43,078 nt of DNA from an uncultured bacterium (lineage in GTDB: Bacteria > Verrucomicrobiota > Lentisphaeria > Victivallales > Victivallaceae): contig URVC01000037.1 of the NCBI GenBank assembly GCA_900551245.1, positions 1 to 43,078 of the forward strand. The letters are read 5' to 3'. A program made the translations under genes and the position numbers. Shown here one piece after another: positions 34,591-42,886 of this stretch. Each line of letters starts with the position of its first letter. Positions within the stretch are counted from its first letter, which is position 1. The notes beneath the pieces are model-generated. The model was not told the DNA's origin and made no database searches. It worked only from the letters and a program-made list of their open reading frames with translations.

Positions 34591-34617
34591 AAAAAAAAAT
34601 TCCGGGCGGCTCCGGAA
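34591..34617 (-). terminator. Terminator-like hairpin in the chromate transporter leader
   Basis: On the minus strand TTCCGG (34612-34617) and CCGGAA (34600-34605) pair around a 6-nt loop, followed by nine T residues (34591-34599). It lies between the promoter (34665-34693) and the start codon (34575). A second copy of TTCCGG at about 34623-34628 could pair with the same CCGGAA instead, which would be a simple antiterminator. Confidence 0.6.
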
Positions 34618-34664
34618 CGCTGCCGGAATCCACCGCGGGGTCAATGCAGATCATTCATTGATAA

Positions 34665-34693
34665 AAATTACCACAACTTCCCCGGTTTGTCAA
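34665..34693 (-). promoter_or_regulatory. Promoter of the chromate transporter genes
   Basis: Minus-strand TTGACA (34688-34693) and TAATTT (34665-34670), 17-bp spacer, with TGG just before the -10 as in extended -10 promoters. An inverted repeat TCAATG/CATTGA (34641-34646 and 34656-34661) overlaps the expected start of transcription. Confidence 0.6.
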
Positions 34694-34738
34694 CCGCGCG
34701 GCAACTGTTCTCCGGGAAAACCTCCCCCCTTCCCCGCC

Positions 34739-34767
34739 TTGACACCGCGGTACAGCGGTGCTATGTT
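34739..34767 (+). promoter_or_regulatory. Promoter of the GH38 gene with an inverted repeat
   Basis: TTGACA (34739-34744) and TATGTT (34762-34767), 17-bp spacer. CACCGC (34743-34748) and GCGGTG (34755-34760) form an inverted repeat between the two elements, a plausible operator. Confidence 0.65.
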
Positions 34768-34826
34768 CTACAGAAAATCAACATCATGACCGTCACCTGA
34801 CACGAAGGAATCCGGAATCTGTCATC

Positions 34827-37070
34827 ATGAGCGCAAAAAAACTGTACGTCATCGCCAACTCCCACATGGACCCCATCTGGCTCTGGCGGCTCCGCGAAGG
34901 CCGTTCCACCTGGCTGAACACCTGCCGCTCGGTCGTGCGGATGCTGAAGAAATACCCGTTCCTCAAGTTCTGCCGTTCGTCGAGCAGCTGCTACGAATGG
35001 ATCGAAGCATGCGACCCGACGCTCTTCGCCGGAATCCGGGAACTGGTTGACGCGGGGCGCTGGGAGCTGGTCGGCGGCTGGGTCGAGCAGTCCGACACCA
35101 TCATCACGCCGGGCGAAGTTCTGTTCCGGCAGGCGGAGTTCGGGAAACGCTACTTCCGCGAGAAGTTCGGCAAAGAGGTCCGCATCGGCTACAGCGTCGA
35201 CTCCTTCGGCCAGAACGCCGGGCTGCCGAAGATTCTGAATGCGACCGGCTTCGACCGCTACGTCTTCATGCGCCCGATGGCGGAGGAGAAGAGCATGCCC
35301 TACCTCTTCCGCTGGCGCGGCGACGACGGCAGCGAGGTGGTCACGCTGCGCATCCGGCAGGCCTACTGCACCCTGCCCGGCTGGAAGGAGAAACAGGAGC
35401 TCTTCGACTGGATCGATCGGCTCTTCGCCGAGGGCGACGAGCACCAGACCTTCTTCTTCGGCGTCGGCGACCACGGCGGCGGCATCTACGAAAAACAGTT
35501 GAACTGGCTGCTCGAAGCCGCAGAAACCCGCGCCATCGAATTCTCCACGCTGGAACACTATTTCGACGTGATCGAGACGATGGATCTGCCGGTCTGCGAA
35601 GGCGAGCTCACCCACCACTCCCCGGGCTGTTATTCCGCGATTTCGGCGGTCAAACAGCAGCTTGCCTCCGCGGAGCGCGCTCTCTTCAAGGCGGAAAAAC
35701 TGGTCCTGGAATCCCCCGGACCCGATGCCGAAGCCGACAAAAAGCGGCTCGACGACGCCTGGAATCAGTTTCTCTTCAACTATTTCCACGACGTCTACCC
35801 CGGCACCGCCGTAAAGAAGGCGTTCGAAGGCGAAGTGCGCGACCTCACCGGATACGCCCGGTGGATCGCCTCCTCCATTCTGGAAAAACGGCTCGGCCGC
35901 TACGCCGCCCGGGCAAAGAGCGACTTTCTGACCGAAGGCGGCGTTCTGCTCTGGAACCCGCTCCCTGTACCGGTGCGGGCGCTCTTCCAGTTCGACACCT
36001 TCGCCGACCCGAACTGCAACGGGAAACACTTCAACGCATTGCTCGACGGCGACGGCGCGGTCGTTCCGCTTCAATTTCTCCGGGCCGCCACCCCCTACGG
36101 CCCGAACAACGCCTGGGGGCGGGCCACGGCGGTGGTGGATCTCCCGCCCTCCGGGTTGCGGATTTTCGCCTATTCCCATGAGGCAAATTCCCCTGCCGCG
36201 CTCGGCTTCGAGCGTCAGAAAGCGGCCTTTGCCCGCATCGCCTTCCCGATCCTCGCCGATGTCGGCGACACCTGGGGGCACGGTCTTGCCCGCCTCGGGG
36301 AAACCATCGGCGAGGCGGAGCGGATCTGTTTCGAGGAGATCGACAACGGTCCGGCGGCCAGCTGTCTGCGCGGCCGCTACCGCTGGAAGCAATCGGAATT
36401 CCAACTGGACCTCTTCGCCTTTGCGGGCATTCCGGAACTCTTCGCCCGCTGGCGCGCCGAGTGGCACGAAAAGGACGACACGGTCAAATTCTGCTGGCGG
36501 ACCGGGATCGACGGCGGCGAACTTCTCTCCGGTCAGGCCGCCGCCCTGCTCTCCCGCACGCCGGATGCGTGTGAACAGCCGTTCATCGACTTCGTCGCCG
36601 CCGCGGGGAGCGACGGGAAAACCTCCGGCATCCTCGCGGAGGCCCTGCACAGCTACGACTCCTTCGGCAGCGGGGAGTTGCGGCTCACGCTGCTGCGGCC
36701 GGTCTGCTATGCGGAGCATCTCCCCCACCGCCCCCACGGCGATGAAGGGTACGCCGATCTCGGCGAAGTGGAGCAGGAGTTCTGGATCTGCGACGGCCGC
36801 CCCGCGACGGAACTGCCCGTCACCGCCCGCGAACGGCTCTGGGGAGCCGAACATCTGGAGATCACCGCCGCTTCCGACGGGGTGGAGCTTCTGCGCACCG
36901 TCTGGAGCGTCGAACCGCCCGAAGTGATTGCGCTCTGCCAGAACAGCCGGGTGTTCCGGCTCTGGAACAGCGCCGCCGAACCGAAGAAGTTCCGGATCTG
37001 CCGCGACGGGGAGGAGTTTGCTTCCGGCACTCTCGCACCGGCGGAAATCCGCACCCTCCCGGCCCGCTGA
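34827..37070 (+). CDS. GH38 alpha-mannosidase, cytoplasmic
   Basis: 747 residues from the ATG at 34827 (AAGGAA upstream). The GH38 zinc and catalytic motifs are visible: NSHMDPIWLW (His13, Asp15), GGWVEQSD, and GYSVDSFGQN with the nucleophile Asp125. A helical bundle and C-terminal beta domains follow, as in the family, though it is shorter than the roughly 1000-residue members. It hydrolyses alpha-mannosides. No signal peptide, so it should act inside the cell on imported mannosides. A strong promoter with a possible operator precedes it; a strong terminator follows. Confidence 0.9.
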   Translation: MSAKKLYVIANSHMDPIWLWRLREGRSTWLNTCRSVVRMLKKYPFLKFCRSSSSCYEWIEACDPTLFAGIRELVDAGRWELVGGWVEQSDTIITPGEVLFRQAEFGKRYFREKFGKEVRIGYSVDSFGQNAGLPKILNATGFDRYVFMRPMAEEKSMPYLFRWRGDDGSEVVTLRIRQAYCTLPGWKEKQELFDWIDRLFAEGDEHQTFFFGVGDHGGGIYEKQLNWLLEAAETRAIEFSTLEHYFDVIETMDLPVCEGELTHHSPGCYSAISAVKQQLASAERALFKAEKLVLESPGPDAEADKKRLDDAWNQFLFNYFHDVYPGTAVKKAFEGEVRDLTGYARWIASSILEKRLGRYAARAKSDFLTEGGVLLWNPLPVPVRALFQFDTFADPNCNGKHFNALLDGDGAVVPLQFLRAATPYGPNNAWGRATAVVDLPPSGLRIFAYSHEANSPAALGFERQKAAFARIAFPILADVGDTWGHGLARLGETIGEAERICFEEIDNGPAASCLRGRYRWKQSEFQLDLFAFAGIPELFARWRAEWHEKDDTVKFCWRTGIDGGELLSGQAAALLSRTPDACEQPFIDFVAAAGSDGKTSGILAEALHSYDSFGSGELRLTLLRPVCYAEHLPHRPHGDEGYADLGEVEQEFWICDGRPATELPVTARERLWGAEHLEITAASDGVELLRTVWSVEPPEVIALCQNSRVFRLWNSAAEPKKFRICRDGEEFASGTLAPAEIRTLPAR

Positions 37071-37107
37071 ATTCGGCCGGGTGCCGCCCTCCCCCCCCAA
37101 AAAAAAT

Positions 37108-37144
37108 AAACCTGACTCCGGCATTTTTCACCGGAGTCAGGTTT
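37108..37144. terminator. Bidirectional Rho-independent terminator
   Basis: Arms 37108-37121 and 37131-37144 pair perfectly over 14 bp (outer bases AAACCTGACT / AGTCAGGTTT) around a 9-nt loop. T-rich sequence follows on the plus strand and an A-tract precedes it, so it can stop both the GH38 message and the minus-strand small gene. Confidence 0.85.
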
Positions 37145-37181
37145 TGAATTGCCCTTTTTTGCGTCCAGGCCGGAGGCCGCG

Positions 37182-37280
37182 TCACTCGCCGCGTTTGGCA
37201 CGCTTTTCCGCGCGCTTCTCCTTCAGGGTCTTGGCCGGCGCCTTCTTGGTCTCCTTCTTGACGTCGTGACTCTTGCTCAT
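37182..37280 (-). CDS. Small basic protein, 32 residues
   Basis: ATG at 37280 preceded by AGGAGGG, TGA at 37182. Starts MSKSHDVKKETKKAPAK and ends EKRAKRGE: about half the residues are Lys or Arg, with Glu, and it is probably one helix. It resembles short Lys-rich hypotheticals containing KKxPxKTLKEKR found in several bacterial phyla. Function unknown; nucleic-acid binding is only a guess. A strong terminator lies 38 bp downstream, so it is an independent small gene. Confidence 0.75.
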   Translation of the reverse strand: MSKSHDVKKETKKAPAKTLKEKRAEKRAKRGE

Positions 37281-37378
37281 CGTATCGCCCTCCTTGCTGT
37301 TGAACGGAAGATCTCCTATTTAAGATACCCCTTCCCGGGCTAAAGTCAAGGACCGCCCGGGAAATCTCACCGTCTCCG

Positions 37379-39331
37379 TCACACCTCCCAGACGTCGGTG
37401 CGGAAGGAGCTTGCGGGCAACCCCGCGCTGTTGTAGAGATTCGCCTCCTCCGGATTGTCCGCCCACGCATACCGGACCGCCACCGGAAGCGGCACCTCCG
37501 GCGAGGAGACCAGCACCGTATTCTCGCAGATCACCGCGGAGGCCGGATGGAACTTCCGGAAACGGTCCGCAATGTAGAAGCCCGCCAGCTCCCGGCCGTG
37601 CGCGGTCAACCCGGCTCCGCAGTGGTCGAAGTAGAGCCGGATGGCACTCCCCTCGATCGCCATCTCCCGGAACACCGGCCCGGAACCGACCACCGGACGG
37701 CTGTACGCTTGCTCCAGCGCCGCCAGCGCCAGACGCTCCCCCACCTCCTGTTTGCGGTGCGGATGGATGTCAGTGGCGTCCCCCAGGTCGATGGCGGAGG
37801 CGGTGAGATTGCCGCTCGAAACCGCCGCCAGAGCCTGCGCTTCGCGAATCCGGGGCCACTCCGCCTCCTGCTGGTAGGAGCCCGGCGTACGGAATCCCGC
37901 CAGAATCACCTGCAGGAAGGGGAACCTTCCCTGCCCCCAGCGGAACCGCCAGTCGGCAATCAGATCCTCCATCAACCGCCGGTACCGTTGCGGCGCCTGC
38001 TGGTTGGATTCGCCCTGGTACCAGATCACGCCGCGCATCGCCATCGGAATCAGCGGCCGGATCATGTTGTCGAACAGCATGCCGTAGCTGTTCGGATTCC
38101 CGGTCCCCATGATCGAGATGCGGTCGCACATGCAACCGATGTTCGATTCGACCGCATACCGCCACGCGCCGGAGAGCGAAAGCGCCGAGCCCGTTCCATC
38201 CGCCGGGGCAAGGTGCATCTGCTCCGCCGGACCGATCAGGCCGCCGTCGTAGAGGAACGAATAGTTCCGGACGGCGATGACGCACCGGCCCGCATGCACC
38301 CGTTCCCCCGGAATCCGGTAGTTGCGCGGCTGGTTCCAGTGGACCGTCTCCAGCCCCTCGCCGGTCCGCCCCGCCTCGACACCGTCGAACCAGGTCACGT
38401 CATGCTTGTCCACAGCGCCGATCGACAGACAGAGGTCACGCCCCGCCCAGTCGGGCGGAATCTCCACCTCCCGGCGGAACCAGATGATGCCGTTGAAACG
38501 GATTCCGATCTCCTGCCAGGAACGCGGCAACTGCACCACCTCCCAGTCGGAATCGTCAAAATCAGGGGCAAACCAGCCTTCCTGAACGCCCCGTTCCGAA
38601 AGCGGCGGCAGAAGCGGCTCCAGACGGTGGTTGATCGACAGGTTCTCACGGAACGGTATCGCCAGCTCCTCGGGGGAAAGACGTTCCCAGAAATCGGGGC
38701 GGCCGACCTCAAGTTCATACCGTGCCACATCCGCGGCGAAATCCGGATTTTCCATCAGCATCTCCCGGCTGGTCCATGCCTCCGCAATCGTGCCGCCCCA
38801 GCTGGAAACCACCACGCCGACCGGAACATTCAGCTCACGATGGAGTTTCCGGCCGAAAAACAGCCCCACCGCCGACCAGCTGTCGACCTGTTCCGGCAGA
38901 TGCACCTGCCACGCGCCGCCGGCATCCAGCGGCGGCGCGATCTGCGCGTTGCGCTCCACGGTGAACATCCGCAAGGGAATCGACGGCGAACACTCCTTCC
39001 GGATCGACTCGATCCGCGAAGTGAGCCCCCCGGCGCAGAACTCCATGTTGGATTGTCCGCTCGCCACCCACACCTCGCCGATCAGAAGATCGGAGGAAAC
39101 CACCGTTTCCCCGGTCTCCTTCACCTCGACCACAAGTTTGTGCGGGCCGCCTGCCGGCAGCGCCGGGAAACGGAGCGTGAAGCGGCCGTCTCCTCCAGCC
39201 CGGGACGCGGCGGACACCGTCCCCAGTTGCCCCTTCACCATGGCGAAAGGATCGCACCAGCCCCATACCACGATCGTGCGGTTGCGCTGCAGCACCGCAT
39301 GGTCTCCGAACAGATTGGATAATTTCAGCAT
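37379..39331 (-). CDS. Sialate O-acetylesterase-type SGNH hydrolase
   Basis: 650 residues from the ATG at 39331, chosen because GGAG lies 9 nt upstream; an ATG five codons earlier is possible. GEVWVASGQSNMEF places the catalytic Ser94, WYQGESN is the next conserved block, and DIHPHRKQ holds the Asp/His pair. A jelly-roll insert (about residues 260-400; FDDSDWEVVQLPRSW) is typical of the family. It removes acetyl groups from sialic acid or acetylated glycans. Unlike most relatives it lacks a signal peptide. A leader hairpin sits upstream. Confidence 0.88.
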   Translation of the reverse strand: MLKLSNLFGDHAVLQRNRTIVVWGWCDPFAMVKGQLGTVSAASRAGGDGRFTLRFPALPAGGPHKLVVEVKETGETVVSSDLLIGEVWVASGQSNMEFCAGGLTSRIESIRKECSPSIPLRMFTVERNAQIAPPLDAGGAWQVHLPEQVDSWSAVGLFFGRKLHRELNVPVGVVVSSWGGTIAEAWTSREMLMENPDFAADVARYELEVGRPDFWERLSPEELAIPFRENLSINHRLEPLLPPLSERGVQEGWFAPDFDDSDWEVVQLPRSWQEIGIRFNGIIWFRREVEIPPDWAGRDLCLSIGAVDKHDVTWFDGVEAGRTGEGLETVHWNQPRNYRIPGERVHAGRCVIAVRNYSFLYDGGLIGPAEQMHLAPADGTGSALSLSGAWRYAVESNIGCMCDRISIMGTGNPNSYGMLFDNMIRPLIPMAMRGVIWYQGESNQQAPQRYRRLMEDLIADWRFRWGQGRFPFLQVILAGFRTPGSYQQEAEWPRIREAQALAAVSSGNLTASAIDLGDATDIHPHRKQEVGERLALAALEQAYSRPVVGSGPVFREMAIEGSAIRLYFDHCGAGLTAHGRELAGFYIADRFRKFHPASAVICENTVLVSSPEVPLPVAVRYAWADNPEEANLYNSAGLPASSFRTDVWEV

Positions 39332-39351
39332 GAAAACAAACTCCATGATTG

Positions 39352-39379
39352 AAAAAAAGCACCGGCCGTTCCGGGCCGG
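39352..39379 (-). terminator. Terminator-like hairpin in the esterase leader
   Basis: CCGGCC (39362-39367) and GGCCGG (39374-39379) form a six-bp all-GC stem with a 6-nt loop, followed on the minus strand by TGC and seven T residues (39352-39358). It precedes the start codon at 39331. The only upstream neighbour is divergent, so a minus-strand terminator here can only act on the esterase's own message. A -10-like TATACT is at 39400-39405; no matching -35 was found. Confidence 0.5.
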
Positions 39380-39508
39380 CAGACAGACACTTCATTAAAA
39401 GTATAATATCCTCGTAAAAAAGCAAGCTTCCGATTTGTAAAAATGAAATAATAATCTATTGTATAAGATCATATTTTCAATCAATCATACGACAGCTCCG
39501 GAAAAACC
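39380..39508. other. AT-rich divergent intergenic region
   Basis: This carries the promoters of the esterase (minus) and the inositol-monophosphatase-like gene (plus). Several -10-like sequences occur on both strands, but no clean -35/-10 pair could be fixed. Confidence 0.4.
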
Positions 39509-40348
39509 ATGCGGCACTGGAAAATCGATACTGTTCTGCAACTGCTCAAAGACGCGGGCGGAATTGCGCTCGCCGCCAGTGCCGACCCCGGAATCGAGCT
39601 GAAATCCGACCAAACGGTCGTCACCCGCGCCGACCGGGCCATCGAGCAGATGTTCGCGGACAGATTCGACCGCCCCGCCGAAGGGTGCTTCATGATCGGC
39701 GAAGAGAGCGTCGCCACGAAACCGGAATCCTATCTGGACGACGCCTTCCGGAGCCTCTGCTACGTGATCGATCCGATCGACGGAACCGCACCCTACTCCG
39801 CCCATGTGCCGCTCTGGGGAGTCTCCATCGGCCGAATGGAGAACGGGGCGCTCACCGAAGGCGCCATCTACATGCCGGTCGATGACGAAGCGCTCTTCAC
39901 CTGCCGCGGAGAACTCTTCTCGGCCCGCGCACTCCAGAGCGGCGCCCCGGTGGTGGAGCCGTTCCAGCCCCGGCGGATGGCGCTCACACCGGCCGGACAC
40001 ATCTGCATCCCGCAGCAGGGCGCAAAACAATGGCGGTTCGACCTGCCCAACCAGGTTTTCGCCTGGAGCACCTGCGTCGGCTGTTATTATGCGCTGCTGA
40101 AAGGACGGATCCTCGCCTATATATTGAGCTGCAAACTGTGGGACCTCGCCGGCGGTCTGCCGATCGCGCGGGCCGCGGGGTTCGTCAACCGCTTTGCCGA
40201 CGGGCGGGAGCTCGATCTTGCAATCACCGCCTCCGGGAACTTCCATCTCGAGCCCGGGCCGATGCGCTGGCGGCTGAAGGCTCCGGTTGTGGCGGCTCCC
40301 GACCGGGAAACGGCAGAATATGTCTGGAGCCATATCCGACAGGAGTGA
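39509..40348 (+). CDS. Inositol monophosphatase family protein
   Basis: 279 residues. Li+-sensitive, Mg2+-dependent phosphatase fold: GEES (Glu65, Glu66), DPIDGTAPY (Asp88, Asp91) and WDLAGGLPI near residue 211 are the metal-binding motifs. Possible substrates include inositol phosphate, histidinol phosphate (HisN type) or 3'-phosphoadenosine phosphates; sequence alone does not decide. rimO follows after 8 nt. Confidence 0.88.
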   Translation: MRHWKIDTVLQLLKDAGGIALAASADPGIELKSDQTVVTRADRAIEQMFADRFDRPAEGCFMIGEESVATKPESYLDDAFRSLCYVIDPIDGTAPYSAHVPLWGVSIGRMENGALTEGAIYMPVDDEALFTCRGELFSARALQSGAPVVEPFQPRRMALTPAGHICIPQQGAKQWRFDLPNQVFAWSTCVGCYYALLKGRILAYILSCKLWDLAGGLPIARAAGFVNRFADGRELDLAITASGNFHLEPGPMRWRLKAPVVAAPDRETAEYVWSHIRQE

Positions 40349-40356
40349 ACGATATC

Positions 40357-41739
40357 ATGGAATCGCGCAGAAAAAAACATCCCGCCGCACCGTCGGCACT
40401 CTTTTTAGTCAGCCTCGGCTGCTCCAAGAATCTCGTCGACACCGAAGTGATCGCGGGGACACTGCTCAGTGCGGGGCGCACCCTGGCGTTCGATCCGGAA
40501 GAGGCCGATCTGTATGTGATCAACACCTGCGCCTTCCTCCCCGCCGCGCGGGAAGAGGCGTTTGCGGCAATCCGCGAGGGGATCGAGTGGAAACGCGCCG
40601 CCGAAGGCCGCCGTCTGGTGGTCTCCGGCTGCCTCACGGAATGGGATAAAACAGGCGAAGTTCGGAAGAACTTCCCCGAAGTGGACCTCTGGACGGGCGT
40701 CAACCAGACGGCGAAACTCGCCGAACTGCTCGACAGCGACGCCGCCCCCGCGCCCGCCGGGGCTCCGTGCTACCTGTATGATGAAACCACTCCGCGGCTG
40801 CAGCTCACGCTGCCGCATCTGGCCTATCTCAAAATCGCCGACGGCTGCAACAACCGCTGCACCTACTGCAGCATTCCGGGAATCCGGGGCACGCTCCGGA
40901 GCCGTTCGATCGCCTCGGTGACGGAGGAGGCGAGAAACCTGATCCGAGGCGGCGTGCGCGAACTGCTGGTGATCGCGCAGGACATCACCGCCTTCGGCAT
41001 GGACCGCCCGGAATCGGGGGAGAATCTTCAGCTCCTGCTGGAGGCGCTGAACAATCTCGACGGCGATTTCGTCATCCGGCTGCTCTACACGCACCCGGCC
41101 CACTACACCCCGGGGCTGATCGACTTTCTGGCGCGGCCGGACACGAAGGTGCTGCCTTACCTCGACATTCCATTGCAGCACATTTCCGACCGGATTCTGC
41201 GGGCGATGAACCGTCATGTGACCCGGGAGGAGATCGAGACACTGCTCGCGACACTGCGGCGGCGGATTCCGGATCTGACGTTGCGCACGACCTTCATCAC
41301 CGGCTTCCCGGGGGAAAGCGAGGAGGAGTTTGAAGAGCTTCAGGCGTTCGCCCGGAAGTTCCGGTTCGAACGGTGCGGCGTCTTCCCCTACTCGGCCGAG
41401 CCGGGAACACCGGCGGCGAAACTGCCCGGGCAGATCCCGCAGGAGCTCGCCGAAGCGCGGGCGACGAAGCTGATGAAACAGCAGCTCGCGCGGATGAAGC
41501 GGGCGAACAAGGCGCTGGAAGGAAAGGAATTTCGAGTTCTGATCGACGAAATCGACGGCCACGTGGCAATCGCCCGCGGCCCGATGGATGCGCCGGAAAT
41601 CGACAACGTCATTGCGATACCGAAACCGGCCCGGCTCCGCGAAGGAGAGTTCTGCCAGGTCAGAATCATCGGAACCGATGGGTACGATCTCATCGCCGAA
41701 CCGGTTCACTCAGCGAAAAAGGGGGCGAAACATGCGTAA
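40357..41739 (+). CDS. rimO: Ribosomal protein S12 methylthiotransferase
   Basis: 460 residues from the ATG at 40357, with AGGAG at the end of the previous gene. Radical SAM methylthiotransferase that modifies the conserved Asp of S12. The N-terminal cluster ligands are Cys22 (LGCSKNLVDTE), Cys58 and Cys92; the radical SAM cluster ligands are Cys164, Cys168 and Cys171 (ADGCNNRCTYCSIPGIRG). The C-terminal TRAM domain spans about 385-450. LGCSKNLVDTE distinguishes RimO from MiaB. It overlaps pgsA by 8 nt. Confidence 0.95.
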   Translation: MESRRKKHPAAPSALFLVSLGCSKNLVDTEVIAGTLLSAGRTLAFDPEEADLYVINTCAFLPAAREEAFAAIREGIEWKRAAEGRRLVVSGCLTEWDKTGEVRKNFPEVDLWTGVNQTAKLAELLDSDAAPAPAGAPCYLYDETTPRLQLTLPHLAYLKIADGCNNRCTYCSIPGIRGTLRSRSIASVTEEARNLIRGGVRELLVIAQDITAFGMDRPESGENLQLLLEALNNLDGDFVIRLLYTHPAHYTPGLIDFLARPDTKVLPYLDIPLQHISDRILRAMNRHVTREEIETLLATLRRRIPDLTLRTTFITGFPGESEEEFEELQAFARKFRFERCGVFPYSAEPGTPAAKLPGQIPQELAEARATKLMKQQLARMKRANKALEGKEFRVLIDEIDGHVAIARGPMDAPEIDNVIAIPKPARLREGEFCQVRIIGTDGYDLIAEPVHSAKKGAKHA

Positions 41740-42352
41740 AAACCTGCCGAACATACTCACCGTCAGCCGCATTGTCATGGTGATGATCTTCGTGGTGCTG
41801 GCGACGCTGGCGAATCACGCCTATCTCTCGGAGGAGTGGATTTTCCCGCTGCGTCTGGGGGCGTATATTCTGGCGATTCTGGCCGGAACCACCGACCTTC
41901 TGGATGGACATCTGGCGCGGCGCTGGAATCAGATCACCGATTTCGGCGCGCTGATGGACCCGCTGGCGGACAAAATCTTCGTGACGGCGACGATGCTGAT
42001 CGCGGTGGAATACCGGCTGATGCCGGCGTGGATCGTCGTTGCGGTGCTCTGCCGGGAGTTCATGGTGACGGGTCTGCGGACGCTGGCGGCCAAAAAGCAG
42101 GTGGTGATTTCAGCGGACCGGTGGGGGAAGCTGAAGACGGCGCTTCAGATGGTGATGCTGGCGATTGCGGGAGCGTCGTGGGTGTGGGAGTTCGATCTTC
42201 ACAGTGCGAAGTGGTTCGGGGTGCGGCTCTGGTACGTCTGGATCGCCTACCTCTGCGGAATCGTACTGGTGACGGTGCTTTCCGGACTCGGGTATTTTAT
42301 CCGTTACCGGGATCTGTTCCTGCACACAGGTGATGATAAAAGTGAAAAATAG
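41732..42352 (+). CDS. pgsA: CDP-diacylglycerol-glycerol-3-phosphate 3-phosphatidyltransferase
   Basis: 206 residues, several membrane helices. The CDP-alcohol phosphotransferase signature is complete: Asp58-Gly59, Ala62-Arg63, Gly72, Asp76 and Asp80 (DGHLAR...G...D...D). With the N-terminal NLPNILTVSRI, this fits PgsA, which makes phosphatidylglycerol phosphate at the inner membrane. It starts inside the end of rimO, so translation is likely coupled. Confidence 0.92.
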   Translation: MRKNLPNILTVSRIVMVMIFVVLATLANHAYLSEEWIFPLRLGAYILAILAGTTDLLDGHLARRWNQITDFGALMDPLADKIFVTATMLIAVEYRLMPAWIVVAVLCREFMVTGLRTLAAKKQVVISADRWGKLKTALQMVMLAIAGASWVWEFDLHSAKWFGVRLWYVWIAYLCGIVLVTVLSGLGYFIRYRDLFLHTGDDKSEK

Positions 42353-42364
42353 CGTCATTGGCGC

Positions 42365-42392
42365 TTGATTTTCGCAAATCAGGAACTATATT
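42365..42392 (+). promoter_or_regulatory. Promoter of tRNA-Ser
   Basis: TTGATT (42365-42370) and TATATT (42387-42392), 16-bp spacer; initiation would fall a few bases before the tRNA at 42407. Confidence 0.55.
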
Positions 42393-42406
42393 TAGAAAAT
42401 CATCCC

Positions 42407-42494
42407 GGAGAGATGGTCGAGTGGTCGAAGGCGCCACATTGGAAATGTGGTTAGGGGCAACTCTACGTGGGTTCGAATCCCACTCTCTCCGCCA
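42407..42494 (+). tRNA. tRNA-Ser (anticodon GGA)
   Basis: 88 nt with the long variable arm of a class II tRNA. Acceptor GGAGAGA (42407-42413) pairs with TCTCTCC (42484-42490); the CCA end is encoded (42492-42494). The anticodon stem CCACA/TGTGG holds GGA at 42441-42443. T-arm GGGTTCGAATCCC is present. An eight-T tract follows directly. Confidence 0.96.
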
Positions 42495-42850
42495 TTTTTT
42501 TTGTCTTTTTTCTTTTCCCTCATGTGACAGACGGAGGAGAATGTTGTCCTGCTCTCCCCTCCCGCACTCTTTTCCTGCGGAAACCTTCCCCGTCCCCGGT
42601 GCACAGATTTCCCCGGGATGCACCGCGTCGGCAGAAGAGCCGCGACAGGCCTTTCAACTGCCGCAATAAGAACGAGCTTCGTTCTGAATCTCCCCCGTTT
42701 CCCGCTCGAAAAACAGCTTTGCCGACAACCAGAACTCCCTTGCCCATCCGGCATGGAGTTGCGATGACAAACGGAAAAATATATGGTTTTCCTCCCCTGA
42801 CTGCTGTGTCAACAGTATAAAAAAAATATATTATCTTTATAAATGATATA

Positions 42851-42879
42851 TTGCAAATCGTTTGGATTTTCGGTATACT
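42851..42879 (+). promoter_or_regulatory. Promoter for the right-edge gene
   Basis: TTGCAA (42851-42856) and TATACT (42874-42879), 17-bp spacer. The transcript would start near 42886. Confidence 0.6.
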
Positions 42880-42886
42880 TTTAGGT

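Noticed and set aside
34761..37124. A 787-codon minus-strand frame opposite the GH38 gene
   Set aside because: Antisense to a clear alpha-mannosidase with intact motifs; no domain, no ribosome site.
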